Source of the DNA: Clostridiales bacterium
Lineage (GTDB): Bacteria; Bacillota; Clostridia; Peptostreptococcales; Anaerovoracaceae
Assembly (NCBI GenBank): GCA_012515135.1
Contig: JAAYYX010000038.1
Location: 1-7,854 of the forward strand
Direction of reading: 5' to 3'
Length of the DNA: 7,854 nt
The position numbers were made by a program, and so were the translations under genes. Below, one piece after another: positions 1 through 6,030 of this stretch. Numbering within the stretch: the first letter of the stretch is position 1; each line of letters starts with the position of its first letter. The notes beneath the pieces were generated by a model, which was given only the letters and a program-made list of their open reading frames with translations, was not told where the DNA came from and made no database searches.

Positions 1-348
1 GACTGGTTATGTGACGAATATGACAAGCTCAACAGCAAATATTTCGGCCCGTCTGTTTGCCGGGATGATCTGATAAAATATGAGTGGGCCAGGATCCCCC
101 ACTTCTATAATGCTTTTTATGTTTATAAATATGCCACCGGATATTCGGCAGCTTCGGCTATTTCAGACATGATAATTGCCGACACAAAAAAACGCGATGA
201 CTATATAGAGTTTCTTAAGACCGGTGAAAAAGATCATCCTATTGAGCTTCTTAAGATCGCCGGCGTGGATATGCAAAGTACTGCTCCCGTGGAAAGTGCC
301 ATGTCAGTATTCAAAAAGCTTGTTGAAGAATTCGAGACCTTGGTGTAA
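1..348 (+). CDS. pepF: Oligoendopeptidase F (M3 family), C-terminal fragment
   Basis: Frame 1 is open from the first base to a TAA at 346-348 and gives 115 residues with no start, so the gene begins left of the window. The tail contains the signature WARIPHFYNAFYVYKYATGY (about residues 30-49 of the fragment), typical of the C-terminal helical domain of PepF-type zinc oligopeptidases of family M3. The His/Tyr-rich IPHFYNAFYVY segment helps form the substrate cleft in that family. The zinc-binding HExxH motif lies upstream and is not visible. In the family the enzyme is cytoplasmic and trims short peptides. The stop is followed after 9 bp by nadK on the same strand, so read-through from this gene may supply the genes downstream. 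The family is clear. Which PepF paralogue it is cannot be told from the tail. Confidence 0.9.
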   Translation, partial: DWLCDEYDKLNSKYFGPSVCRDDLIKYEWARIPHFYNAFYVYKYATGYSAASAISDMIIADTKKRDDYIEFLKTGEKDHPIELLKIAGVDMQSTAPVESAMSVFKKLVEEFETLV

Positions 349-357
349 CATATAATC

Positions 358-1161
358 ATGAAAAAAAGAATAATAAATATTTATTCAAATGATCTCCCGG
401 CATCAGAAAACATCTGCCGTCTGCTGAAAGAAAAACTTGAACGCAGCGGTTTTGTGGTTCCCGGGGATTTTTCACATGAGGCAGAACTTCTGGTCTGCGT
501 AGGCGGGGATGGGGCAACTCTTGAAGCCATCAACAAATACGACTTTCCCAAGGTCCCCATAATAGGCATCAACACCGGCCATCTGGGGTTTTTCCAGGAG
601 ATAAATCCGGATCAGCTGGATGAGTTCATTTCTAATTACATGGCCGGCAAATACAGACTGCAGCCTCTTTCCACGGTACAGGCCACCGTTTTATCAGAAG
701 ATGACACTAATATTCACAAAGGTCTTAATGAAATAGTTATAAAAGGATGGAAATCATATTCTGTTCATCTGAACATATCCATAGGCGGCAGCTTCATCGA
801 AAGATTCAGCGGGGACGGAATAACTATATCCACTCCCGCAGGAAGCACCGCATACAACTACTCACTGGGGGGCTCTATAATAGACCCCCGCTTAAAAGCA
901 TTGCAGGTGGCACCTATAGCCCCCATGAACACCACCGCATACAGATCCTTCACATCAAGCATACTGCTGCCTTCGGATCTTTCTCTTGAAGTGGTTCCCG
1001 AATACACAAAAAGCAATCAGATATACCTGATAAATGACGGTATTGAAACCGAATACCGTAACATTACCAGCATAAAAGTAGAATTTTCCGATTCTGTAGT
1101 CAATCTTCTGCGGTTTGAAACGTATGATTTCTGGAACAAGGTAAAAACAAAGTTTTTATAA
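358..1161 (+). CDS. nadK: NAD kinase
   Basis: Encodes 267 residues, a usual length for bacterial NAD kinases of the compact Firmicute type. The family phosphorylates NAD to NADP in the cytoplasm, using ATP or polyphosphate. Visible motifs in order are the GGDG nucleotide motif (residues 49-52, followed by Ala-Thr), NTGHLGFF (72-79), LNEIVI (123-128), and the conserved DGITISTPAGSTAYNYSLGG (153-172). These match the family's DGxxxSTPTGSTAYxxSxGG signature. The residue after GGDG is Ala where Thr is common; this position varies in the family (Asn in E. coli), so activity is probably kept. The ATG at 358 is 9 bp after the pepF stop and has no good Shine-Dalgarno sequence, so translational coupling is likely. 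The gene is followed after 4 bp by an rRNA pseudouridine synthase, and NAD kinase and RluD-family genes are often neighbours in Firmicutes. Confidence 0.95.
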   Translation: MKKRIINIYSNDLPASENICRLLKEKLERSGFVVPGDFSHEAELLVCVGGDGATLEAINKYDFPKVPIIGINTGHLGFFQEINPDQLDEFISNYMAGKYRLQPLSTVQATVLSEDDTNIHKGLNEIVIKGWKSYSVHLNISIGGSFIERFSGDGITISTPAGSTAYNYSLGGSIIDPRLKALQVAPIAPMNTTAYRSFTSSILLPSDLSLEVVPEYTKSNQIYLINDGIETEYRNITSIKVEFSDSVVNLLRFETYDFWNKVKTKFL

Positions 1162-1165
1162 TAAT

Positions 1166-2137
1166 ATGCAAAATTTCAACTACACAGTCACAAAAGAGGA
1201 TCATGAAAACAAGCTCCGCATATCGGAGCTTGTTCGTCGAAGATTCGGTTTTTCTTCCCGTATGCGAAGCAGGATAAAGAGAGAAGGAAAAGTGATGAGG
1301 AACGGGGATCCGGTAAACATCTGGGAAATACCCGAAGAAAAGGATTTGATAAGCATAATCCTTCCCGAAGAAGTCAGCCATTTTGAACCGGAACAAATAC
1401 CAATCGATGTCATATATGAGGATGATGACCTTTTTATTATAAACAAGCAAGCGGGAGTGGTGGTGCATCCCACAAAAGGCCACCCTGCCCATACAATTGC
1501 CAATGGTATCGCAAACCACATGAACGAAACGGACAACCATTTCAAAATGCGCTTTATAAACAGACTGGACATGGACACCTCAGGCCTGCTGCTTTTAGCC
1601 AAAAGTGCCTATTGCCAAAATGATTTCATGAAACAGATGGAAAAAAACCGGGTGGAGAAAAAATATACCGCCATAGTTTTGGGACTGATGGAAAACGACA
1701 GCGGAGAAATCGATCTTCCCATAGGAAGACCCTCTCCGGAAAGTCTGACCAGATGCGTAAAAGAAGACGGTCGTCCTTCCGTTACCCGCTATGATGTAAT
1801 AGAAAGATTTCATTTGTCGAAGAGCACTATGGAAAGCGAAGAAGATAAAGAAAAAACAAAGGGATATACCCTTGTTGATATACTTCTTGTTACGGGCAGG
1901 ACCCACCAGATCAGGGTCCACATGTCCCATATTGGTCATCCTGTGGCAGGCGATCATCTTTACGGCGGAGAAAAAATACACCTTATGGAAAGACAGGCTC
2001 TCCATTCAAAAAGCATTTCTTTCCTCCATCCCTTTACCGGAAAACCGGTTTCTGTGGAAGCTCCTTTGCCCTCCGATATGACAGCTGCCCTTGATAAACT
2101 GAGGAAACTGAGCGCCCCGGGGAAATCAAAAAAATGA
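1166..2137 (+). CDS. RluA/RluD-family 23S rRNA pseudouridine synthase
   Basis: Encodes 323 residues with the RluD layout: an N-terminal S4-like RNA-binding region (about residues 17-65) and then the pseudouridine synthase catalytic domain. The catalytic motif is INRLDMDTSG at 131-140, with Asp135 the expected nucleophile. Other family motifs are IINKQAGVVVHP (91-102) and GRTHQIRVH (244-252), followed by GHPVAGDHLYGG. These enzymes convert uridines in large-subunit rRNA, or sometimes tRNA, to pseudouridine. The exact target site cannot be read from sequence, so no gene symbol is given. A polar, charged insert (about 216-233, rich in Glu, Lys and Ser) separates two core strands and looks like a variable surface loop. 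The ATG lies 4 bp after the nadK stop with no visible ribosome binding site. The 3' end overlaps the next gene by 4 bp (ATGA), which fits one operon. Confidence 0.93.
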   Translation: MQNFNYTVTKEDHENKLRISELVRRRFGFSSRMRSRIKREGKVMRNGDPVNIWEIPEEKDLISIILPEEVSHFEPEQIPIDVIYEDDDLFIINKQAGVVVHPTKGHPAHTIANGIANHMNETDNHFKMRFINRLDMDTSGLLLLAKSAYCQNDFMKQMEKNRVEKKYTAIVLGLMENDSGEIDLPIGRPSPESLTRCVKEDGRPSVTRYDVIERFHLSKSTMESEEDKEKTKGYTLVDILLVTGRTHQIRVHMSHIGHPVAGDHLYGGEKIHLMERQALHSKSISFLHPFTGKPVSVEAPLPSDMTAALDKLRKLSAPGKSKK

Positions 2138-2781
2138 AAACCGTGTATTTGTCAGAAACGGCAGACCCCCGTCTGAAGAACTATATCAGGGAATGCGGAT
2201 ACGATATTTTCAATGTGAAAGCAACAAACCTTGTCTCCGGGCCCATTTCATCCCATGCGGATATTTATTACTGCAAGCTGGGCTGCGGCGACGATGCGCC
2301 CGTATTCTGCGGCGAAAAAGCAAGACTCGGACCCGTTTATCCTTCGGATATAATATATAATGCTGCCTGCACGGGAAAATTCTTTATACACGATCTCCGG
2401 TATACCGACAGTATGCTCATGGAAAAAGCCAAAGCCATGGGAATGATTTTTATCAATGTTAAACAGGGGTATTCCAAATGCAGCATATGCATCGTTGATG
2501 AAAACTCTGTAATAACCTCAGATCACGGCATAGCAAAAAAGATACGGGAAGAAAAAGGCCCGGACTGTCTGCTGATAGAACCGGGACATATCATCTTAAA
2601 AGGACATAAATACGGTCTCATAGGAGGATCCTGCGGCCTCATCGGTAACGAGATCGTTTTTAACGGGGATATTTCCCTTCACCCGGATTTCAAAAGGATA
2701 TCGGATCACATCAAATCCCGGGGTCTTTCCCTTAAATGGTTTCCCGGAAGAGAACTTGAAGATATCGGTTCTTTGCTTTGA
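2134..2781 (+). CDS. DUF6873-like protein, possible pentein (GME) fold, function unknown
   Basis: Encodes 215 residues. From memory of clostridial annotations it resembles the family called 'DUF6873 family GME fold protein', meaning a predicted pentein fold like guanidino-group-modifying enzymes such as arginine or agmatine deiminase; this should be confirmed by a profile search. Likely conserved stretches are HADIYYCKLG (41-50), the IIYNAACTGKFFIHDLRYTD region (73-92), VKQGYSKCSICIVDENSVIT (109-128), SDHGIA (129-134), and a Gly-rich block GLIGGSCGLIGNEIVFNGD (161-179) with Cys167. Cys167, His131 and nearby Asp or Glu residues could form a pentein-type Cys/His/acid active site, but that is inference only. 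There is no signal peptide or membrane segment, so it should be cytoplasmic. Its start overlaps the pseudouridine synthase stop (ATGA). It is the last gene of the run and converges on the crp gene with a 17-bp gap in which I see no strong terminator hairpin. Confidence 0.75.
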   Translation: MKTVYLSETADPRLKNYIRECGYDIFNVKATNLVSGPISSHADIYYCKLGCGDDAPVFCGEKARLGPVYPSDIIYNAACTGKFFIHDLRYTDSMLMEKAKAMGMIFINVKQGYSKCSICIVDENSVITSDHGIAKKIREEKGPDCLLIEPGHIILKGHKYGLIGGSCGLIGNEIVFNGDISLHPDFKRISDHIKSRGLSLKWFPGRELEDIGSLL

Positions 2782-2798
2782 TCCTGAGTTTTTGGCTT

Positions 2799-3476
2799 TT
2801 ATGAATAATCCTCTGTACCGCAATGCAGAACAAAATGATTTTTTCTGTATGATATGAGTCCTTCCTTCTGCATCCCGGAGAGTTCATTGGAAAGAGCACT
2901 TCTTTCCACCGAAAGATAGTCTGCCATTTCCTGTCTGTTAAAGGGTACATCAAAGGCATATTTCCCCTGCTTCATGGCTTGATATGACAAGTAGGATAGG
3001 ACCTTGTCTTTTGTTGACTTTTGAGTTATATGATTTATTTTTCTGGTAAGCTTGAGATTCTGCAGAGATATCACCGACAACAGGTTATGCACCAGTCTAC
3101 TGTGAAACTCACATCCGGAAGAACATGTCTTTGTTACTCTCTCGGCATTTATAAAAAGGATCTCGCAGTTTTCAGCGGCCATCACATTGCCCATGAGCTG
3201 TTCTCCCCGGATACATGAATATGCTTCCCCGAAAACCTGGCCCACTTCAATATTATCTATTATATTCCTGTTTCCCCAAACATCTTCTTTGACAATATTT
3301 ACCGATCCTTCAAGAACAAGTCCCATTTCGAATATTTCCTTGCCTATGGGAAAAACAACTTCATCTTTTAAATATTTCTGCGTATGCGCTCCCAGGCATT
3401 TCAGCATATCCTCCGCTTCTTTTTCTGAAACTCCCCAAAAAAGCGATGTTTTTATAAGAAATTTATAGTTTATCAC
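2799..3476 (-). CDS. Crp/Fnr-family transcriptional regulator
   Basis: Encodes 225 residues with the usual Crp/Fnr layout: an N-terminal cyclic-nucleotide-binding-like beta-roll (about 5-115, including GQVFGEAYSCIRGE at 79-92), a dimerisation helix (about 123-150), and a C-terminal winged helix-turn-helix (about 169-213, with FNRQEMADYLSVERSALSNE). The cNMP phosphate cassette is not conserved as in E. coli CRP, so cAMP is probably not the effector. Cysteines at 27, 88, 104, 118, 122 and 219 do not match the FNR [4Fe-4S] pattern, though the C118-x3-C122 pair could be redox-sensitive. The start is GTG, supported by an AAAAGGAG site (3483-3490) six bases away. It is divergent from a 4Fe-4S protein, a pairing common in clostridia where such regulators (HcpR-like) respond to nitrosative or redox stress. 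A palindrome overlaps its own promoter, suggesting autoregulation. The family is sure; the effector is unknown. Confidence 0.92.
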   Translation of the reverse strand: MINYKFLIKTSLFWGVSEKEAEDMLKCLGAHTQKYLKDEVVFPIGKEIFEMGLVLEGSVNIVKEDVWGNRNIIDNIEVGQVFGEAYSCIRGEQLMGNVMAAENCEILFINAERVTKTCSSGCEFHSRLVHNLLSVISLQNLKLTRKINHITQKSTKDKVLSYLSYQAMKQGKYAFDVPFNRQEMADYLSVERSALSNELSGMQKEGLISYRKNHFVLHCGTEDYS

Positions 3477-3482
3477 TTTTTT

Positions 3483-3490
3483 CTCCTTTT
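3483..3490 (-). promoter_or_regulatory. Ribosome binding site fixing the GTG start of the crp gene
   Basis: Read on the minus strand this is AAAAGGAG followed by six A residues and then GTG at 3476-3474. No in-frame ATG is as well placed, so this site decides the non-ATG start. Confidence 0.8.
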
Positions 3491-3497
3491 TGTTCTT

Positions 3498-3528
3498 TTT
3501 ACAACATACTTCCTGTTTTTATTATAGT
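3498..3528 (+). promoter_or_regulatory. Possible promoter of the 4Fe-4S gene
   Basis: TTTACA (3498-3503) and TATAGT (3523-3528) are each 5/6 matches to consensus, but the 19-bp spacer is long. Transcription would start near 3535, inside the palindrome, leaving a leader of about 42 nt. It overlaps the crp promoter face to face. An alternative is TTGTAC (3530-3535) with TAAAAT (3551-3556) at a short 15-bp spacing. Confidence 0.3.
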
Positions 3529-3549
3529 ATTGTACATATATAAATACAA
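3521..3549 (-). promoter_or_regulatory. Predicted sigma-A promoter of the crp gene
   Basis: On the minus strand there is TTGTAT (3549-3544), a 17-bp spacer, and a perfect TATAAT (3526-3521). Transcription would start near 3514, giving a leader of about 38 nt with the ribosome binding site at its end. The -35 box is only a half match to TTGACA. The TTGTA-N10-TACAA palindrome lies over the -35 box and spacer, so bound protein would be expected to block or tune this promoter. Confidence 0.6.
3530..3549. promoter_or_regulatory. TTGTA-N10-TACAA palindrome, predicted Crp/Fnr operator (copy 1)
   Basis: This 20-bp inverted repeat has perfect 5-bp arms, and 16 of its 20 positions are symmetric. It lies between the divergent crp and 4Fe-4S genes. 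It covers the -35 box and spacer of the crp promoter and sits 27 bp upstream of the 4Fe-4S start codon. A near-identical site (TTGTAC-N8-ATACAA in both, 16 of 20 bases the same) lies at the oadA promoter. The overall form suits a dimeric Crp/Fnr protein, although the arms are 2 bp further apart than in the E. coli CRP site. That the neighbouring regulator binds here is inferred from position and from the repeat. Confidence 0.6.
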
Positions 3550-3576
3550 GTAAAATATAAATAAAGAGGTGTTGAA

Positions 3577-4290
3577 ATGATAAGAAAAATAATAAATATC
3601 GATGGGGAAAAATGTAACGGCTGCGGCCTTTGTGCCGAAGCATGCCACGAAGGTGCCATAGGAATGGTGGACGGTAAAGCCAAACTCCTGCGGGACGATT
3701 ACTGTGACGGTCTTGGGGACTGTCTTCCGGTATGTCCCACCGGCGCCATATCCTTCACCGAAAGGGAGGCGGCAGCCTTTGATGAAAAGGCTGTAATGGA
3801 AAATAAAAAATCAAAAGAAAAAGAGCCAGATACTCTGCCTTGCGGATGCCCCGGGACCCAGTCAAAAAAAATAACAAGAGATGAAACTCCCTGTCATTCA
3901 TCTGAAGCTCCTTCGGCTCCGTCGGTTTCACAGCTTTCACAGTGGCCGGTACAGATCCAGCTGGCTCCCGTAAATGCACCTTATTTCAAAGATGCCCATC
4001 TGCTGGTGGCTGCCGACTGCACGGCATACGCTTACGGTAATTTTCATAATGAATTTATAAAGAACAGAGTCGCACTGATAGGATGTCCGAAACTGGATCC
4101 CGTTGATTACACTGAAAAGCTTACGGAAATCATTAAAAGCAATGATATTAAAAGCGTTGCAGTAGTAAGAATGGAGGTGCCCTGCTGCGGAGGGATAGAA
4201 CATGCAGTAAAGACAGCCCTTCAAAACAGCGGCAAATTTATTCCCTGGCAGATAACTACCATAGCCACTGACGGCAGGATACTTGACTGA
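3577..4290 (+). CDS. Ferredoxin-like 4Fe-4S protein with Cys-rich C-terminal domain
   Basis: Encodes 237 residues. The N-terminal 60 residues are a two-site ferredoxin domain: C13-x2-C16-x2-C19-x3-C23 is a complete [4Fe-4S] motif. The second site is C43-x5-C49-x3-C53, where Gly46 stands in the place of the second Cys. A charged, Pro/Ser-rich linker (about 70-125) with Cys89, Cys91 and Cys106 leads to a C-terminal domain (about 130-237) carrying ADCTAYAYGNFHNEF (146-160), ALIGCPKLDP (166-175) and the striking VPCCGG (201-206). I recognise the layout as one common in anaerobic clostridia beside a Crp/Fnr regulator and often beside hcp (hybrid cluster protein). Here no hcp follows. Its role is probably electron transfer or cluster delivery in the cytoplasm under redox or nitrosative stress; that is inference. 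The ATG is preceded by AGAGGTG (3565-3571) at good spacing. The gene ends before a bidirectional terminator. Confidence 0.85.
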   Translation: MIRKIINIDGEKCNGCGLCAEACHEGAIGMVDGKAKLLRDDYCDGLGDCLPVCPTGAISFTEREAAAFDEKAVMENKKSKEKEPDTLPCGCPGTQSKKITRDETPCHSSEAPSAPSVSQLSQWPVQIQLAPVNAPYFKDAHLLVAADCTAYAYGNFHNEFIKNRVALIGCPKLDPVDYTEKLTEIIKSNDIKSVAVVRMEVPCCGGIEHAVKTALQNSGKFIPWQITTIATDGRILD

Positions 4291-4334
4291 TATCAACGCC
4301 GGGAGACTTTGTAAATCATAAAACAAATGTATGC

Positions 4335-4372
4335 AAAAGAAAACTGCTGTATATTTACAGCAGTTTTCTTTT
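4335..4372. terminator. Bidirectional terminator, 17-bp perfect stem
   Basis: The arms at 4335-4351 and 4356-4372 are perfect reverse complements of 17 bases around a 4-base loop (TATT). A CTGCTGTA core is flanked by an A-rich left arm and a T-rich right arm, so it gives a hairpin with a T-run in both directions. It serves the 4Fe-4S gene from the left and the selenoprotein gene from the right. The TAA of the latter (4373-4371) overlaps the arm by 2 bases. Confidence 0.85.
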
Positions 4373-4670
4373 ATCTTCTTATGCCTGATATGTCAATACT
4401 CTTTGACCAGAGAAACTTCTTAAGGGCCAATCCTACCTCTTCTCCTTCAAATCTTATCGAAGGCGAAAAATATACTTTGCCCAATTCCGAATCTTCTTCC
4501 AAAAAGCCTGCTTCTGCGTATCTCTCTCTATCTTCCTTATCTGCAAAACTTGCAGATATATCCTCATAGGAGCCGCTTCAGCAACTTCTCCTTATAACAT
4601 CCACCACTACGTCAGAAATGTTATTTTCGTTCATATAGGCTTTGATATCTTCGTTCAACACGATTTTCAT
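4371..4670 (-). CDS. Predicted selenoprotein with in-frame UGA (CU motif), HesB-like / 'CC/Se motif' type
   Basis: Reading the minus strand from ATG at 4670-4668 gives 30 codons, a TGA at 4580-4578, then 68 sense codons to TAA at 4373-4371, making 99 residues. The region round the TGA reads VDVIRRSC-U-SGSYEDI, so the UGA directly follows Cys30. The N-terminus (MKIVLNEDIKAYM) and the SCUSG stretch resemble IscA/HesB-like proteins. The end, KKFLWSKSIDISGI, resembles the C-terminus of small clostridial (seleno)proteins in which a CC or CU pair is conserved. Reading continues in frame with good coding character after the TGA. A strong GGAGGTGG ribosome site precedes the ATG, and a SECIS-like hairpin follows the TGA at the expected distance. 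Ordinary gene finders would miss this gene or truncate it. The function is unknown; redox or metal/sulfur handling is plausible from the vicinal Cys-Sec pair. The main alternative is a nonsense mutation in a Cys-Cys homologue. The gene is monocistronic and divergent from the MFS gene. Confidence 0.85.
4538..4558 (-). promoter_or_regulatory. Predicted bacterial SECIS hairpin
   Basis: On the minus strand the RNA reads UAUCUGCAA-GUU-UUGCAGAUA, a perfect 9-bp stem with a 3-nt loop starting with G and U. The loop begins after 28 nt counted from the UGA (4580-4578). Bacterial SECIS elements lie in the coding sequence just 3' of the UGA, with the apical loop roughly 16-37 nt downstream and a G near the start of the loop. 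SelB recognises them to deliver Sec-tRNA. All of these criteria are met. Confidence 0.8.
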
Positions 4671-4675
4671 AAATA

Positions 4676-4683
4676 CCACCTCC
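4676..4683 (-). promoter_or_regulatory. Strong ribosome binding site of the selenoprotein gene
   Basis: GGAGGTGG on the minus strand sits six bases before the ATG at 4670. It is among the best ribosome sites in the window and argues that the interrupted frame is a live, translated gene. Confidence 0.8.
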
Positions 4684-4707
4684 AGTGAGTTTTTCTTTTA
4701 TGGCTCT

Positions 4708-4713
4708 GTTATA
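4708..4713 (-). promoter_or_regulatory. Possible -10 box of the selenoprotein gene
   Basis: TATAAC on the minus strand (5/6 to consensus) would start transcription near 4701 and give a leader of about 30 nt. No convincing -35 box is seen at 16-18 bp upstream, so the promoter is weak, activator-dependent or elsewhere in the 172-bp divergent gap. Confidence 0.35.
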
Positions 4714-4780
4714 CCCTTTATTGAAAAGCTTAAACATGTCTTTTTCTTAATGTCGATCTATTCTTACTTTATCTTTATTA

Positions 4781-4809
4781 TTGGAAAGATATATGATTTC
4801 TGATATACT
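4781..4809 (+). promoter_or_regulatory. Predicted sigma-A promoter of the MFS gene
   Basis: TTGGAA (4781-4786), a 17-bp spacer ending in an extended -10 TGA, and TATACT (4804-4809). Transcription would begin near 4816, leaving a leader of about 27 nt. A modest AGG (4835-4837 region) lies at a usable distance before the ATG at 4843. Confidence 0.65.
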
Positions 4810-4842
4810 CTCTTTCAGATGCAAAGGAAAGGTCAGGTATAA

Positions 4843-6003
4843 ATGAAGCTAAGCAGATACACATATCTTATGATGACAGGCCACATATGTGCAGACATAA
4901 CGCAGGGAGCTCTTCCTGCCATTCTTCCTTTTCTGATAGCAGAAGGCAATATTACATATACATCCGCCGCCGGCCTTGTTCTGGCCACCAGCTCGGTATC
5001 GTCTCTTTTGCAGCCCGCTTTCGGTTATCTGGGGGATCGGGGGTCCAACCAGTGGCTTATGGCTCTTGGAATATTTCTTGCGGGAACCGGTTTTGCCATC
5101 ATAGGTTTCATGGATTCCTACTGGGGCATGTTTGCAGCCGCCGCAGTATCAGGTGCCGGTGTTGCCCTTTTCCATCCGGAAGGCGGAAAAACAGCCAACC
5201 TGGTTGCCGGTGAAAACAAAGGAATGGGAATGGGTCTTTTTGGAGCCGGAGGTAACATAGGTTTCACTCTTGGCCCCATGATAGCCTCTGTCACCATGGT
5301 CAGCTTCGGCATCAAAGGCACTGCCTTCTTTTTCTTTCCGGCAATCGTTGTCACTGTCATTTTTTTGATGTCCATAAAAACACTCAAAAAATTCATGCAT
5401 ATGACAGCATCTGAAAACGACAAAAAAGGATATTCCGAAGATAACGAAAATAACTGGTCTTCCTTTGGCAGGGCAGTATCTATAGTCTTTATAAGATCCA
5501 TAATAAACTACGGCCTTCTGGTTTTCGTCCCTCTTTACTGGGTGGGGATCCTTGGTCAGTCGGAGGCTTCCGGAAGTATTAAGCTTACTATCATGTCCGG
5601 GGTAGGTGTTTTTGCCACTCTGGCGGGAGGCAAACTTGCTGACAAGCTGGGATTCGTACCGGTCATACGGGCAGGGAATATACTGATGATACCTTTTTTG
5701 ATACTTCTGCTCATGACCGAAAATATTTTGACTGCCACGCTGCTGCTCATACCCATAGCCTTCTGCAACAGCGTCCCCTACAGCGCCATGATCGCTCTGA
5801 GCCAGAGTTTCCTCCCCAAGTCTGTAGGTCTGGCCTCCGGAATAACTCTGGGACTTTCTGTCAGCATCGGAGGTATGGTCTCTCCTTTCATGGGCAAAAT
5901 AGCTGACATTTACGGGCTTACCGCAGCAATGTATGTGCTCCTGGGATTTGCTGTTGTCGCAGTCTTTATTTCTTTTATTCTTCCAAAAGAAAAGAGTTCC
6001 TGA
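4843..6003 (+). CDS. MFS transporter, fosmidomycin-resistance (Fsr)-like
   Basis: Encodes 386 residues, largely hydrophobic, with about 12 membrane segments split by a polar central loop (about 183-208, TASENDKKGYSEDNENNW). The N-half has GHICADITQGALPAILPFL (13-31), a motif-A-like GYLGDRGSNQW (61-71), GVALFHPEGGKTA (106-118) and GGNIGFTLGP (136-145). The FHPE(G/S) and GGNxG motifs are shared with the E. coli Fsr exporter, which pumps out fosmidomycin. GGKLADKLG (262-270) is the second-half motif A. It is an inner-membrane, proton-driven exporter by family, but the substrate cannot be inferred safely, because many Fsr-like proteins in Firmicutes have no known ligand. It has its own promoter, is divergent from the predicted selenoprotein gene, and ends convergent with oadA across a shared terminator. 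The ATG at 4843 is the best start, since the upstream ATG is quickly stopped. Confidence 0.88.
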   Translation: MKLSRYTYLMMTGHICADITQGALPAILPFLIAEGNITYTSAAGLVLATSSVSSLLQPAFGYLGDRGSNQWLMALGIFLAGTGFAIIGFMDSYWGMFAAAAVSGAGVALFHPEGGKTANLVAGENKGMGMGLFGAGGNIGFTLGPMIASVTMVSFGIKGTAFFFFPAIVVTVIFLMSIKTLKKFMHMTASENDKKGYSEDNENNWSSFGRAVSIVFIRSIINYGLLVFVPLYWVGILGQSEASGSIKLTIMSGVGVFATLAGGKLADKLGFVPVIRAGNILMIPFLILLLMTENILTATLLLIPIAFCNSVPYSAMIALSQSFLPKSVGLASGITLGLSVSIGGMVSPFMGKIADIYGLTAAMYVLLGFAVVAVFISFILPKEKSS

Positions 6004-6030
6004 CTTTCATTCCGGGATCATATCCTTATT

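Noticed and set aside
1100..2005. Several minus-strand ORFs opposite nadK and the pseudouridine synthase
   Set aside because: They overlap conserved plus-strand genes, resemble no family, and lack ribosome sites.
4309..4326. TTGT-N10-ACAA near-palindrome after the 4Fe-4S gene, similar to the predicted operators
   Set aside because: The arms are shorter and the spacing is 2 bp less than in the two promoter sites. It lies just before a terminator and not at any promoter.
4327..4569. 80-residue plus-strand ORF in the gap after the 4Fe-4S gene
   Set aside because: It starts inside the terminator stem, has no ribosome site, and is the antisense shadow of the predicted selenoprotein gene.
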